A stretch of 64,000 nucleotides of DNA from Pararobbsia silviterrae (GTDB lineage: Bacteria; Pseudomonadota; Gammaproteobacteria; Burkholderiales; Burkholderiaceae). The notes below the pieces were generated by a model that ran no database searches, was not told the origin of the DNA, and saw only the letters and a program-made list of their open reading frames with translations. Both the position numbers and the translations under genes were made by a program. Numbering within the stretch: position 1 is the first letter of the stretch; every line of letters starts with the position of its first letter. Shown in pieces: positions 55,403-64,000 of the stretch. Location: NCBI RefSeq assembly GCF_003628125.1, contig NZ_RBZU01000005.1, positions 412,032 to 476,031 of the forward strand, written 5' to 3'.

Positions 55403-56428
55403 CTAGCGCGCGCGAGGTCTCATGAAGCGCAATGCGAACCGCACGATCTTGGGCATCGTGACGGGCCGCGCGAGCCGTGCATCGTAGCCGGCAAAGCGCC
55501 GATCGTTTTCGGCGATACAGATCGTCATGAGTTCATGCAGAGCGATGCCACCGTTCGACACCGATTGAGCGCCGCTGACCGTGAAATTATTGTCTTGCCG
55601 ATGTGCGCGGCTCGGACCGTTGCCATCGATCGCACGCGCGATGCCGATCCGTTCCCAGACAAGAAAGATCCAGACGCCGGCCACCTCGAGTTCAAAACGC
55701 AGGCGAGCGAGCCACGAAAGCTTCGCGCGATACCAGGCGATCCAGTTTGCGAAAAGCAGGATGTGCCGGCATTCCTCCTGGATCACGGGCTCGAAGGTCT
55801 CGATCAGTTCCGCAGGGAACAGGCCCGAGCGGCGGGCCACGTCGAACAGGCCGAACGCGAAGAAGCTATCGATGCACTCGCTGTAGCCTGTGACGAGATA
55901 GGCCCACGTGGCGCGTCCCGGGTAGACGTACGGCGATTCGGGCTCGAGCGCGACGCCATAGGTCTCGACGAGACGCGTCAGGACGTCTTTGTGGCGACTT
56001 TCTTCCCATGCATTGAGTGCGAACGCGTGACGCAGATCGAGATCCGACTGCATGCATGCGAACGCCGCCATGCGCAAACGCGCCTTGCCTTCGGTCTGAA
56101 CGGCGATGTCCCAGATCGGCAACGAGACAATCTTGTCGCGCGTCGCGGCGTCGAGGTTCGGCCATGCGAGCACGGACGGCCGATAAGGATTGAATGTGTC
56201 GCGAAACATGCGGCACATTTCGCGCTTGTGAATGTCCGATCCGATCGTGATCGGGCCCGAGACGTCGCTTTGCCAGACGCGCATCGTCCGGTCGGCGCGC
56301 GCGAGCATGGCTGCGTCGGGTGGATCGAGCGGGAGACGCAGTTCGATGAATCCCGGCACGAGCGCTTCGGCGTCGAATGACGCGGCGTCGACGGCGTCGT
56401 CGGCTTGCATGGGCAACGGCGAGCGCAT
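55403..56428 (-). CDS. Ferritin-like di-iron domain protein
   Basis: A 341-residue helical protein with two Glu-x-x-His di-iron half-sites: EESRH (in AWEESRHKDVLTRL, about residue 150) and EECRH (in IQEECRHILLFANW, about residue 230). This is the pattern of ferritin-like oxidases and of a family common in Burkholderiaceae. The C-terminal helices are amphipathic with many Trp and Arg residues and may touch the membrane. ATG 56428 has GGAG upstream and removes a low-complexity extension. The substrate is unknown. It is convergent with the aldehyde dehydrogenase gene. Confidence 0.8.
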   Translation of the reverse strand: MRSPLPMQADDAVDAASFDAEALVPGFIELRLPLDPPDAAMLARADRTMRVWQSDVSGPITIGSDIHKREMCRMFRDTFNPYRPSVLAWPNLDAATRDKIVSLPIWDIAVQTEGKARLRMAAFACMQSDLDLRHAFALNAWEESRHKDVLTRLVETYGVALEPESPYVYPGRATWAYLVTGYSECIDSFFAFGLFDVARRSGLFPAELIETFEPVIQEECRHILLFANWIAWYRAKLSWLARLRFELEVAGVWIFLVWERIGIARAIDGNGPSRAHRQDNNFTVSGAQSVSNGGIALHELMTICIAENDRRFAGYDARLARPVTMPKIVRFALRFMRPRAR

Positions 56429-56676
56429 GCGGAACTCCGTTGGACCTTCGAATGGCGTAGGCGAGCATGGCGCCGGCGTGTGGCGCGATTCATCCGCGAC
56501 GCGCGTGTGCGTCTTCACGTTCGATCGGATTCACCGGTGCGGCGCACATGAGGTTGCTTGGACTTTATCGAGGATCGCGGCGCCGTGCAGTTCGAGGGCC
56601 TGCGAAACGAATGCGGCCGCTGAGATTTAATAGTTTACATAACGCAAATTGTGACTAATTCAGATATCAGCCCCAA

Positions 56677-57384
56677 GTAGTAATGTCGTACCTGGCCCAA
56701 ATAGAAATGTCGCACCCAGGTCGTTTCCGGCGCATGCTAAGGCCGTGTAGCAAGGCTGGAGACGATCATGGACCGACGTGGATTCATCACCATGAGCATG
56801 AGCGAGCTTGATCGTCTCAAGGTTATCCAGGCTGTCGCCGATGGTGGCCTGATGCCGTGGCGTGCTGCCGAGCGGCTGGGCATCAGCCGACGCCAGATCG
56901 AGCGCTTGACGAACCGCTATCGAGCGGAAGGCGTCAGCGGTCTGAGATCAGGTCATCGAGACCATCCGAGCAATCATCGTTTGCCAGACGGGCTAGCCAA
57001 CCAAGCGATCGCGATCGTCCGCGAGCGTTACCCGGATTTCGGCCCGACGTTTGCCAACGAGAAGCTACGTGAGTGCCATGGCATCGTCCTCGGCACCGAG
57101 ACCCTCAGGCATCTGATGACAATCGCCGGACTATGGATTCCGCGCAAACAACGTTTGCCCAAGATCTATCAGCCCCGCGCACGTCGTGCGTGTTTCGGCG
57201 AGCTGATCCAGATCGACGGTTGTGAGCACGCGTGGTTCGAGGATCGGGCGCCGATGTGTACGCTGCTCGTCTTCGTCGACGACGCGACGAGCCGGCTCCC
57301 GCGCAAGCAACGGCTGTCCAAGCTCCATCGCTGCCCGAGATCAAATGGTCATGCGCGCATCCGTCATCACGTCGAATGAGGGTC
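56677..57384 (+). mobile_element. Truncated insertion sequence (ISNCY/IS1202-like)
   Basis: The left end holds two direct copies of a terminal motif, TAATGTCGTACCT (56681-56693) and AAATGTCGCACCC (56705-56717), followed by the transposase start. The right part is missing: the reading frame departs from transposase character after DDATSRL, and the GC-rich block ends abruptly against the AT-rich giant gene. Family assignment rests on the transposase N-terminus and is approximate. Confidence 0.7.
56768..57379 (+). pseudogene. Truncated transposase
   Basis: 203 residues remain of a protein normally more than 400. The N-terminal helix-turn-helix reads MPWRAAERLGISRRQIERLTNR. A catalytic-core beginning follows with IQIDGCEHAWF (first catalytic Asp) and LLVFVDDATSRL (second Asp); the later Glu is absent. 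After residue 176 the frame continues into PRKQRLSKLHR. This repeats, at DNA level, the internal stretch encoding PRKQRLPKIY (near 57140), as if a fragment of a second related copy had been joined. The protein cannot be an active transposase. Its last 13 bp overlap the giant gene on the other strand. Confidence 0.8.
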
Positions 57385-60300
57385 GACAAAACTACTCAAA
57401 TCCAAATCAGTGCCCTGTATTGTAAACCGCGGAATCGGATGTTCACCATATCTCGTGGCAATCGCCACTTCACGTGTATTTACGTTTCTCGCCCGCTTGT
57501 TGTTGTCCTTCCTGCCCTGCAATTCCGGAGTCTCGCCCTTTTTCTGTATTTCTTTTTCTATTTCACTTAGATCTTTATTTAATATTTTTTCGTTCGCCCT
57601 GACAATTTTATCCGCCTCTTTATTTAATTCAATATTGAATTTGGTAAATTTCTCTGCCAATTTGTCAAGAAATTTTGCATCCCTTTTGCACGCCAACATA
57701 AGAGTAACGAAAAATGCGCGACTATCCGCATTGAGCATCGGATTAACCTCTATCAATCCAGTTCGGTGCTGATAACCCAAAAAAACAAGAGGTGAAATAT
57801 CGAATTCCTTTTCCATGATAAAATGACCCGCCGTAGTCGCGCGACCGCGCCCCCGCTCGGTCACTCCATTCAAAATATGATCCAGCGTTTCAAACTCCGC
57901 TGCCACATGCGATGCCTCATGAATGAGGTTTGTAAATCTTGCGACCTTGTAAGCTTGCTCTTTCAGTGTGCCCAGCGCAATACCCGATGCTCCCATACAA
58001 AAAGACAATAATATATTATTTCCAGGTGGGCCGTGTTTCAATCCCCTATCGCTGTGAGCCATTCCCATTGCGGACGCACCCTTGCGTTGTACAATATTTA
58101 CATTTTTCGACAAATCGATGACCTCGACAGCCTCAAGTGTCTTTTCGACCATGGCGCGAATCCGCATTAATTGCTCATCATCACAACTTACACCGAATAA
58201 CAACACGCTTAAACTACTTATAATTCCCCTATCTCCCGGAAGCTCCCCTGACAACATGGAAAGTATTTGTTCTTTGGCCGCCAATACCGTTCTCTTAGCC
58301 TCGGCGAGATCATTTTTAAGATCGGCCTCCTTGCGCGATTTATAATCACACGGCGCACGCTTTGGTCGATTCAAAACACCCGCCCCGGCATTTTCGGGGC
58401 TCGAGATACAAGACCCCAAGTCATCAGATTTCTGCATTCGTGTTTGCGGCTCTGCGATCTCCCCCCACTCGTTCTTTCGAACTTGCATCAACCAATCGGG
58501 ATCCAAATTCGGTTGATCCGACGCATCTGATAATCTAACAACCACATCAGGCAATACACCTTTCGGGTCGGATATTTTTATTTCATCACCGCTACCACTA
58601 CTACTTCTAACGAGATAGTTAGATTGATATAAAGTAAAAATCCCATTTTCTCGCTGAAACTCCGTTGGCTCCGAATTCAATTGATAGCCCGCGATTGCGC
58701 GTTTTAACAATGTTTTCGACTCAATATTGCTAAGTGCGATGCCGCGCATGAGTTTGAATCTATCACGAGACCACCGCACGTAGATCTCAAGGTCCGCCAG
58801 ACCAGACTTTGTATTCGCGTCCGGCGTTGAAATGAAACCAACTGAAAAATCGCCTTCCAGCGTCGTGAATTTATATAACCGGCCATCAATTGAAATCGCA
58901 GTTTCAAAATTTTCCCCCGACGTTGCACAATCGGATGAAGAAACACAATGAATACCTTTAATTTTATCCACCCAGCCTTGACTGCGCACATTTTCATCAT
59001 ACGGTTTAACCGTCATATCAAGATTTGCAGAATCAAATTCGGCAGGAGTCGAAGGTGTCGTTCTATCGAGCGTGACCCATTCCAGTCGATCGCGCGCAAG
59101 ATATCGCGATTTTGATTCGTCAGCAAAAACATCACTAAAAAGCTCGCGGCGCGCAATAGGCCGCCAGCGCCCCTTGCTGTACATGACGGCAATTTTGATC
59201 TCCTTTTCATTCATATCGATCGTATTTTTTGGCTTACGCAGCACGCCAAATGTGAAATCATCATTCACCACATCAAAGCCATAAAATTTATTTCCGATTT
59301 TTAACGCGTTATCGAGAACGGGCGATGTGGACGGGGCGCGAGATTTGCCTATATTAATCTCTACCACTCCGGTGTCGCTCAATTTCCGAGATATATCGAG
59401 TAAATTTTCCTGATACGATGCAATTGACTGCACGACCTGGTGCTCGAGGGTGAGTGATAATTGATCCTCCAGAGTCAGCGAAGATCGTTTCGCTTCAATT
59501 CCTGAAGATATCGAATCAAATTGCAGTAAAAAACCGGGAATTTCATTTTCTGACACGCCGATCGCCAGCGCCTGATTTCGCGTGTTCAGTTGCTTGTCGA
59601 GCGCTATGCGCGCCAACTTGGCCTCGTAATCAACATCGGTCTCTTTCAGTCTCGCAATTTCCCTGTTGAGAATATTGTTTCGATGTTGAACACGGCGATC
59701 TAACACATCATTCAATCTTGCTTCGAATCTCGAGTTCAACTCCGATAGCTGATCGACTAGGTCGGGATTTTTTTGGCAGGCAAGCAATAAGCGAAGGAAT
59801 TGGGCAATCGTATCCGTATTTAAGATGGGATTATCCACCGCTCCGGCTGCGTACTGCCGCCCCAGCATCGGAAGCGATGCAATATCCAACGCGCTCCATT
59901 GCTTCGCGTATACGGAAGACGCCCAAACCGGTGGTGTTTTTTCGAGAGAATGTTTAATCAAACCGGCATTCAACCGTGCGTTCCTCGTTTCGTAATTTTC
60001 CGCGGTCATCGATCCGCCGTGAATCAAATCGATGAGAATCGCATTAAGATACTCGGATTCGCCAACGCCCGCCAATAAAATTCCGGCAGCCTCTCTCGAA
60101 TATTCGAAAATTATTTCTCCCTTCGCAAATTCGGGATTCAATTTTCGATCAAATTTAAACTCGCCTAGAGCATTATTTTTCATATCACTGATAATTTTAA
60201 TATTTTTATCGACATCGATCTCACTGATTGTCTTGTAAATTTCTGTTATCGCGGATCTTATTTCTTTCAACCTTGACGCGCTGCATCGCTCACCAAAGAA

Positions 60301-63300
60301 TATTCGACACAATATATCCGCGACTCTGGCATTATCGACTGACACGGCATCAAACCAGGCATTCAACGAGTTTCTGGTCGTTAGCAAAAACGTCTTCGCG
60401 ATACGTATATCCCGGAGCAATTTTGCTTCCGAGCGCGGCACAATGCAATTCGACGACACGACTCCGAGAGGCGTACCTTCTCGGTAACCCGAGGCACACG
60501 GATTTTTACTATTTTGAAGCGAAGATCTTTCGACCGTTATTGGCGTCGCCGCCCACTCCGTTCTGACCACATCTTCTATCCACCCAGGATCGATGGCCCA
60601 TATGTTCAAATCAAAATTGTTGCGCAAAATCACGTCCGGCTTTTTGCCCGCAGGGTCGAAAACTACGACCTCGTTCGGCGAACCGGTATTTGGCCGAACG
60701 GGATATGCCTTATTACCGATACGACACCATGGATGTTCAGATTCCGCACGGAAAAATATCTCCATTTCCTTGATGTCATCGGAAATGTCTCCGAGTGTCG
60801 GGTACGACGCAATCGCATCAAGCATCATTGTTTTGGATTTTATTTTGATAAGATCGACGCCATCAATTAACTCATAATGATCAACATTCCAACGCACGTA
60901 GGCGGCAACGTTCCCAAAACTCGACGTTGCATCGCCGGTTGCCGGGAAAATAATACCCTCAGAAAAAGAGGCATCCAGGGCGTTGAATTTGTAGAATTTG
61001 CCGTTGATCGAAAGTGCAGTACGCAATGAGGGCGTATTACTGTCTGCGACTGCTTCTTTGTCAGCGATAAAATGAACACCTCTTTCTTGATTCAACACCG
61101 TTTTGCTTGAGATTTCAGGATCATAAGCATCGATTCGCGCATCGAGATAAGCCTCAAGAGTCGAAGTTTGGCTTGTTGTGTCGATGATACTGTCGGTTGC
61201 ACACGATAAAGTATTGTATCGACCACAGAATTCAAATCGCTCACCATTCCAAGAGACATAGAATTCTTCCGCATTTTTTCGAGTGCCTTGAATCCAGCCG
61301 GCGGAATAATCGGTACGTGCCGGAATGAATGTGTATATTTTTCCCTCGATATCGACGCCGTAGCCATTGACATCCGTACCAAACTTTTCGCCGGCGATAG
61401 CAAAAATTCCTTTCTTTAACGCCAGAGACGTGAAGTCATCACTGGATTTGCTGCGAGGTGTTAAAAATATTTCCAAGTCGACGCGTAAGCTATTTTGCAT
61501 CATCGTTTGAGTGAATGCCGATTGCAGCTCACTCAGCGCGGTGGTTCCTGATCGCATCGCGCTACGTGACAATTTAGGCACGATTAATTTGCCGCCCTTG
61601 ATTAACGCATTAGCAATTGATCTTACTGTCGTCCAAATTTTTTCATGCTCGGTGACGAGCATCCACAATACGGGATACGTGGTCCCGGCAATGGAACCCA
61701 ACACGTCTTCCATAACACCAATATCTAAAAATTGCTCGATATTCATTTTTGCTCGATATAAAAATTCGAACCCTTCTCGTCTAATCAGTGCAAATGTCAA
61801 CTGACGTCCTTCGAGTCGTGCCAGTGTTTTTCCGGCTTCGCGCAATCCGATCATGCCGGCACGAAGCGAATAATTGAATAATTTAGCCAGAGGACCAAAT
61901 GCGAAGAATGATATATCGGCGGCGCAATTTGCCGGGCCAAGAGGATCGGAAGAGCCTTCCGGAGTGCAACCATAAAAAGGCAGTAACCAACGTTTAACAA
62001 AATCCGAAACGGTGCTTTTTTCAGCGGGGATGGCGCTATTAAGCTCTTCGTAAATCGCGCCTTCGTGATATTCGGCAATGAATTTTGCAAGTTCGCCGAG
62101 GTCATTCGAGCGCGGATGATTTTTTTTTGTTGAAACAAGCCGAACTCGGATCGTACCGGGCGACCCGAAGTACGGCGCGATTGTATAGTACGTAAATGGA
62201 TCCTTCCCCGTCACATCAATGTAATGAAATGTTCGATACCCTTGCTCGGTTATCGCCAACGCGTAGATGTACTGCTGGCTTCCATTATTTAAAAGTAAAA
62301 ACGTTAGAGTTTTGATGTAACTTCTATTTGATTCTGGCGTGCTAAATAGTCCAGGCCCGACGTTTTTCAATATCATGCAATCGAAATTCTCGAACATCGA
62401 GCGATCGACGGCGGGGAGGTTTAGGAAATACAAATACAGTCCTATTTCATCTATTTCTGCTATTTTTTTCGCCAGCACTTCATTTTGCGATTTGAATGGG
62501 ATGATGGGATTGATCTGTAAGTCAGTGCCATGTACGCCGCCCGAGTATTTCGCACCTTCCGGTTTGAGACATCTCTGATCTTTTAGCGCCCAACGGAGCG
62601 AAGAATCCTTATGGCATTGCCTCAATTTAATCCCCTCGGCGAGCGCTTCTTTGGCAAATTGCTCATAAGACTTGTATTTATCTCTAAGATCACGTACCGT
62701 TTGGACTGGATCGATTTTATCGTTCTCACCGAGTATTGTTTTAACAAACTCCGACACGATCTCATTGGGTATTTTTGTGTATTCTCGCGCGGTTGGCGTC
62801 TTGATCGCGTGACTTAGTTTGGCTGGAAATTCAACGGCCTTGATCATCCAGAAGATAAAATCCCGATCGATCAAAGACGCAATGAGAACCGATCGACCGA
62901 TGGCGCGAATGGCGTCTTCCTCCATGGAGGATATATTCCAATTGGCTCTCATCGCAGCGTGGGCCCCGAGGTGAAGTAAATAATAATCCGGGGATTTCAA
63001 ATCCACGTTCTGTAATTTAGGATGGCGCGATAGCGGAAAAAAATAGTCCACCATACCCGAGATGATGGTTTTTTCACTTTTCGTCGCATTTCCAAATAGA
63101 CTGCTTGAAGATTGAGTGAGGTTACTCAGCTCACTCAGCCGGAACGATTGATCGGACGGGCGTTCGATAATTTTATTGAATATATAACCTTCGATGCCGC
63201 CTTCGCCAAATTCACGCTGATTAACGAGAAGTTGGAATAGCAGATCTCGATCGACTTGCGAGAATTGGCTTTCAAGTAGGGTTCTGTTGCCGAGTGCCGC

Positions 63301-63987
63301 TCGGATATAGTTTTGTTGCGCTAGATCTTCTGGTCCTGATTGGTACAAATTTGCATAGAAATCATAAGACGGCTTATTTCCATAAGCCTTTCTTAAATAA
63401 CCGAGGGCGCGTTCCTCGATATCCTCCGCGCGTTCCATCTCCGTTTCCGAGACGTTTGTGCCCGATGCAATGTTCGAGAACGCTTGATCGCCCAACATCT
63501 CCGCCTCGTTCCACATACTCGGGCTTTCATTCGACCTACGTGTGGGAAATGCCATAAATGCATGATCGTTATATATTTCGGTAGGCTCGCTATTTCGATA
63601 TAACGTTTTCGGTTCAATTGGGTGGGTTGTTTGAAATGCATTGAGGACACTGCCCTCTTGCAGAGGTGCGTCGCTTACCTTGCTGTAATCGTGGCTCGTC
63701 GCCGCGCGTGGATTTGGGAAAGACGCGCCTATCGGTGCGGTGATCGTCGAAGTCGTGAGGAATTCAATCGGCGAGTGAGTCCAATCGTCTGTGTCGCGTG
63801 CTCCGTCTGACACAGCAACGCCGGGAGACGACATTTCCGGGGCCGCAGTCTGATTGTTCGACGGTGCTGAGCTAAAGTACGTCGCATCCTCGTGCGTGGG
63901 CGTAGTAACGCGCTCCGCTTGATAGGACGGCGACAAGATTTCGATCGTCGGCGCAACGGTGGCCCTGAGTCTCCGGCGACGCGGCAT
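57367..63987 (-). CDS. Giant toxin/effector-like protein with duplicated M35-like metalloprotease modules
   Basis: About 2,206 residues if ATG 63987 is the start; the frame stays open to the window edge, so the true start may lie beyond. A Ser/Thr/Pro-rich N-terminus suits a secreted effector. Residues about 180-800 are helical; segments such as VKRWLLPFYGC recall dermonecrotic-toxin-like (DUF6543) proteins. Residues about 875-1480 and 1560-2180 are two diverged copies of one module. Copy 2 has HEASH (2023-2027) then T2034-x-D2036, the aspzincin/M35 zinc-site spacing. In copy 1 the site reads HGGSM (1323-1327) and T1334-x-N1336, so it is presumably inactive. GC content is far below the neighbours, suggesting acquisition. 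The stop lies inside the flanking IS remnant, so the C-terminus may be truncated. Confidence 0.75.
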   Translation of the reverse strand: MPRRRRLRATVAPTIEILSPSYQAERVTTPTHEDATYFSSAPSNNQTAAPEMSSPGVAVSDGARDTDDWTHSPIEFLTTSTITAPIGASFPNPRAATSHDYSKVSDAPLQEGSVLNAFQTTHPIEPKTLYRNSEPTEIYNDHAFMAFPTRRSNESPSMWNEAEMLGDQAFSNIASGTNVSETEMERAEDIEERALGYLRKAYGNKPSYDFYANLYQSGPEDLAQQNYIRAALGNRTLLESQFSQVDRDLLFQLLVNQREFGEGGIEGYIFNKIIERPSDQSFRLSELSNLTQSSSSLFGNATKSEKTIISGMVDYFFPLSRHPKLQNVDLKSPDYYLLHLGAHAAMRANWNISSMEEDAIRAIGRSVLIASLIDRDFIFWMIKAVEFPAKLSHAIKTPTAREYTKIPNEIVSEFVKTILGENDKIDPVQTVRDLRDKYKSYEQFAKEALAEGIKLRQCHKDSSLRWALKDQRCLKPEGAKYSGGVHGTDLQINPIIPFKSQNEVLAKKIAEIDEIGLYLYFLNLPAVDRSMFENFDCMILKNVGPGLFSTPESNRSYIKTLTFLLLNNGSQQYIYALAITEQGYRTFHYIDVTGKDPFTYYTIAPYFGSPGTIRVRLVSTKKNHPRSNDLGELAKFIAEYHEGAIYEELNSAIPAEKSTVSDFVKRWLLPFYGCTPEGSSDPLGPANCAADISFFAFGPLAKLFNYSLRAGMIGLREAGKTLARLEGRQLTFALIRREGFEFLYRAKMNIEQFLDIGVMEDVLGSIAGTTYPVLWMLVTEHEKIWTTVRSIANALIKGGKLIVPKLSRSAMRSGTTALSELQSAFTQTMMQNSLRVDLEIFLTPRSKSSDDFTSLALKKGIFAIAGEKFGTDVNGYGVDIEGKIYTFIPARTDYSAGWIQGTRKNAEEFYVSWNGERFEFCGRYNTLSCATDSIIDTTSQTSTLEAYLDARIDAYDPEISSKTVLNQERGVHFIADKEAVADSNTPSLRTALSINGKFYKFNALDASFSEGIIFPATGDATSSFGNVAAYVRWNVDHYELIDGVDLIKIKSKTMMLDAIASYPTLGDISDDIKEMEIFFRAESEHPWCRIGNKAYPVRPNTGSPNEVVVFDPAGKKPDVILRNNFDLNIWAIDPGWIEDVVRTEWAATPITVERSSLQNSKNPCASGYREGTPLGVVSSNCIVPRSEAKLLRDIRIAKTFLLTTRNSLNAWFDAVSVDNARVADILCRIFFGERCSASRLKEIRSAITEIYKTISEIDVDKNIKIISDMKNNALGEFKFDRKLNPEFAKGEIIFEYSREAAGILLAGVGESEYLNAILIDLIHGGSMTAENYETRNARLNAGLIKHSLEKTPPVWASSVYAKQWSALDIASLPMLGRQYAAGAVDNPILNTDTIAQFLRLLLACQKNPDLVDQLSELNSRFEARLNDVLDRRVQHRNNILNREIARLKETDVDYEAKLARIALDKQLNTRNQALAIGVSENEIPGFLLQFDSISSGIEAKRSSLTLEDQLSLTLEHQVVQSIASYQENLLDISRKLSDTGVVEINIGKSRAPSTSPVLDNALKIGNKFYGFDVVNDDFTFGVLRKPKNTIDMNEKEIKIAVMYSKGRWRPIARRELFSDVFADESKSRYLARDRLEWVTLDRTTPSTPAEFDSANLDMTVKPYDENVRSQGWVDKIKGIHCVSSSDCATSGENFETAISIDGRLYKFTTLEGDFSVGFISTPDANTKSGLADLEIYVRWSRDRFKLMRGIALSNIESKTLLKRAIAGYQLNSEPTEFQRENGIFTLYQSNYLVRSSSGSGDEIKISDPKGVLPDVVVRLSDASDQPNLDPDWLMQVRKNEWGEIAEPQTRMQKSDDLGSCISSPENAGAGVLNRPKRAPCDYKSRKEADLKNDLAEAKRTVLAAKEQILSMLSGELPGDRGIISSLSVLLFGVSCDDEQLMRIRAMVEKTLEAVEVIDLSKNVNIVQRKGASAMGMAHSDRGLKHGPPGNNILLSFCMGASGIALGTLKEQAYKVARFTNLIHEASHVAAEFETLDHILNGVTERGRGRATTAGHFIMEKEFDISPLVFLGYQHRTGLIEVNPMLNADSRAFFVTLMLACKRDAKFLDKLAEKFTKFNIELNKEADKIVRANEKILNKDLSEIEKEIQKKGETPELQGRKDNNKRARNVNTREVAIATRYGEHPIPRFTIQGTDLDLSSFVDPHST
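57440..61386 (-). repeat. Tandem module of about 700 codons inside the giant gene (protein-level repeat)
   Basis: Matching landmarks sit about 684-706 residues apart. These are VDIEGKIYTF (878) with LKIGNKFYGF (1562), TALSINGKFYKF (990) with TAISIDGRLYKF (1696), LIHGGSM (H1323) with LIHEASH (H2023), and NPILN (1386) with NPMLN (2082). Each copy contains two strand-rich G-K-x-Y-x-F ... V-x-W units. DNA identity is low, so the duplication is old. Confidence 0.75.
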
Positions 63988-64000
63988 GATGGCCGCCAAC

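Overview
The window is 64 kb of GC-rich (roughly two-thirds G+C) DNA from a beta-proteobacterium, most likely a member of the Burkholderiaceae. This rests on strongly GC-ending codons, dense gene packing with ATGA overlaps, and gene types common in that family: bacteriophytochrome, CSS-EAL protein, AsmA, TPR/PspA pair, PBP1A, GntP and ferritin-like protein. No rRNA, tRNA, CRISPR or complete prophage was recognised.

Layout. 1-1391: membrane PAS histidine kinase cut by the left edge. 2741-8313: translationally coupled light-sensing operon (heme oxygenase, bacteriophytochrome kinase, single-domain response regulator, REC-PAS-kinase-REC hybrid). 8234-11553 (minus): c-di-GMP phosphodiesterase overlapping a FetAB-like iron exporter. 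11902-16029: AsmA-type protein, dodecin, FCD regulator and an unknown protein. 16250-20297: a second kinase / response regulator / hybrid kinase trio that mirrors the phytochrome module. 20371-28121: MscL, LysR regulator, GlgX, MATE exporter, chemoreceptor. 28725-33534: TPR membrane protein plus PspA, divergent from PBP1A. 33744-39321: small conserved genes, a 24-residue membrane peptide, carbonic anhydrase with a SulP transporter, CorA. 39530-46378: orphan periplasmic binding protein, small regulator, isomerase-like enzyme with 2OG-Fe oxygenase, nucleoside deaminase, drug exporter, UPF0303 protein. 46726-56428: cysteine dioxygenase fused to four rhodanese domains, aldo/keto reductase, GntP permease, an unknown effector-like protein, aldehyde dehydrogenase, ferritin-like protein. 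56677-57384: remnant of an insertion sequence.

The right end (57.4-64 kb) is sharply AT-richer and is filled by one reading frame of about 2,200 codons. It encodes a giant toxin- or effector-like protein. The protein contains a tandem duplication of a module of about 700 residues. The C-terminal copy keeps an intact HExxH zinc-protease signature followed by a T-x-D at the spacing of aspzincin (M35) peptidases. In the N-terminal copy the same site is degenerate. This is the best candidate for a previously undescribed system.

A second theme is that many spacers hold imperfect tandem arrays of 10-16 bp units. Each array has a locus-specific sequence, and several lie directly against a gene start (asmA-type gene, mscL, deaminase, SulP, cysteine dioxygenase). 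Signalling dominates the left half (three kinases, two hybrid kinases, two single-domain regulators, EAL, chemoreceptor). Envelope, stress and transport genes dominate the middle.
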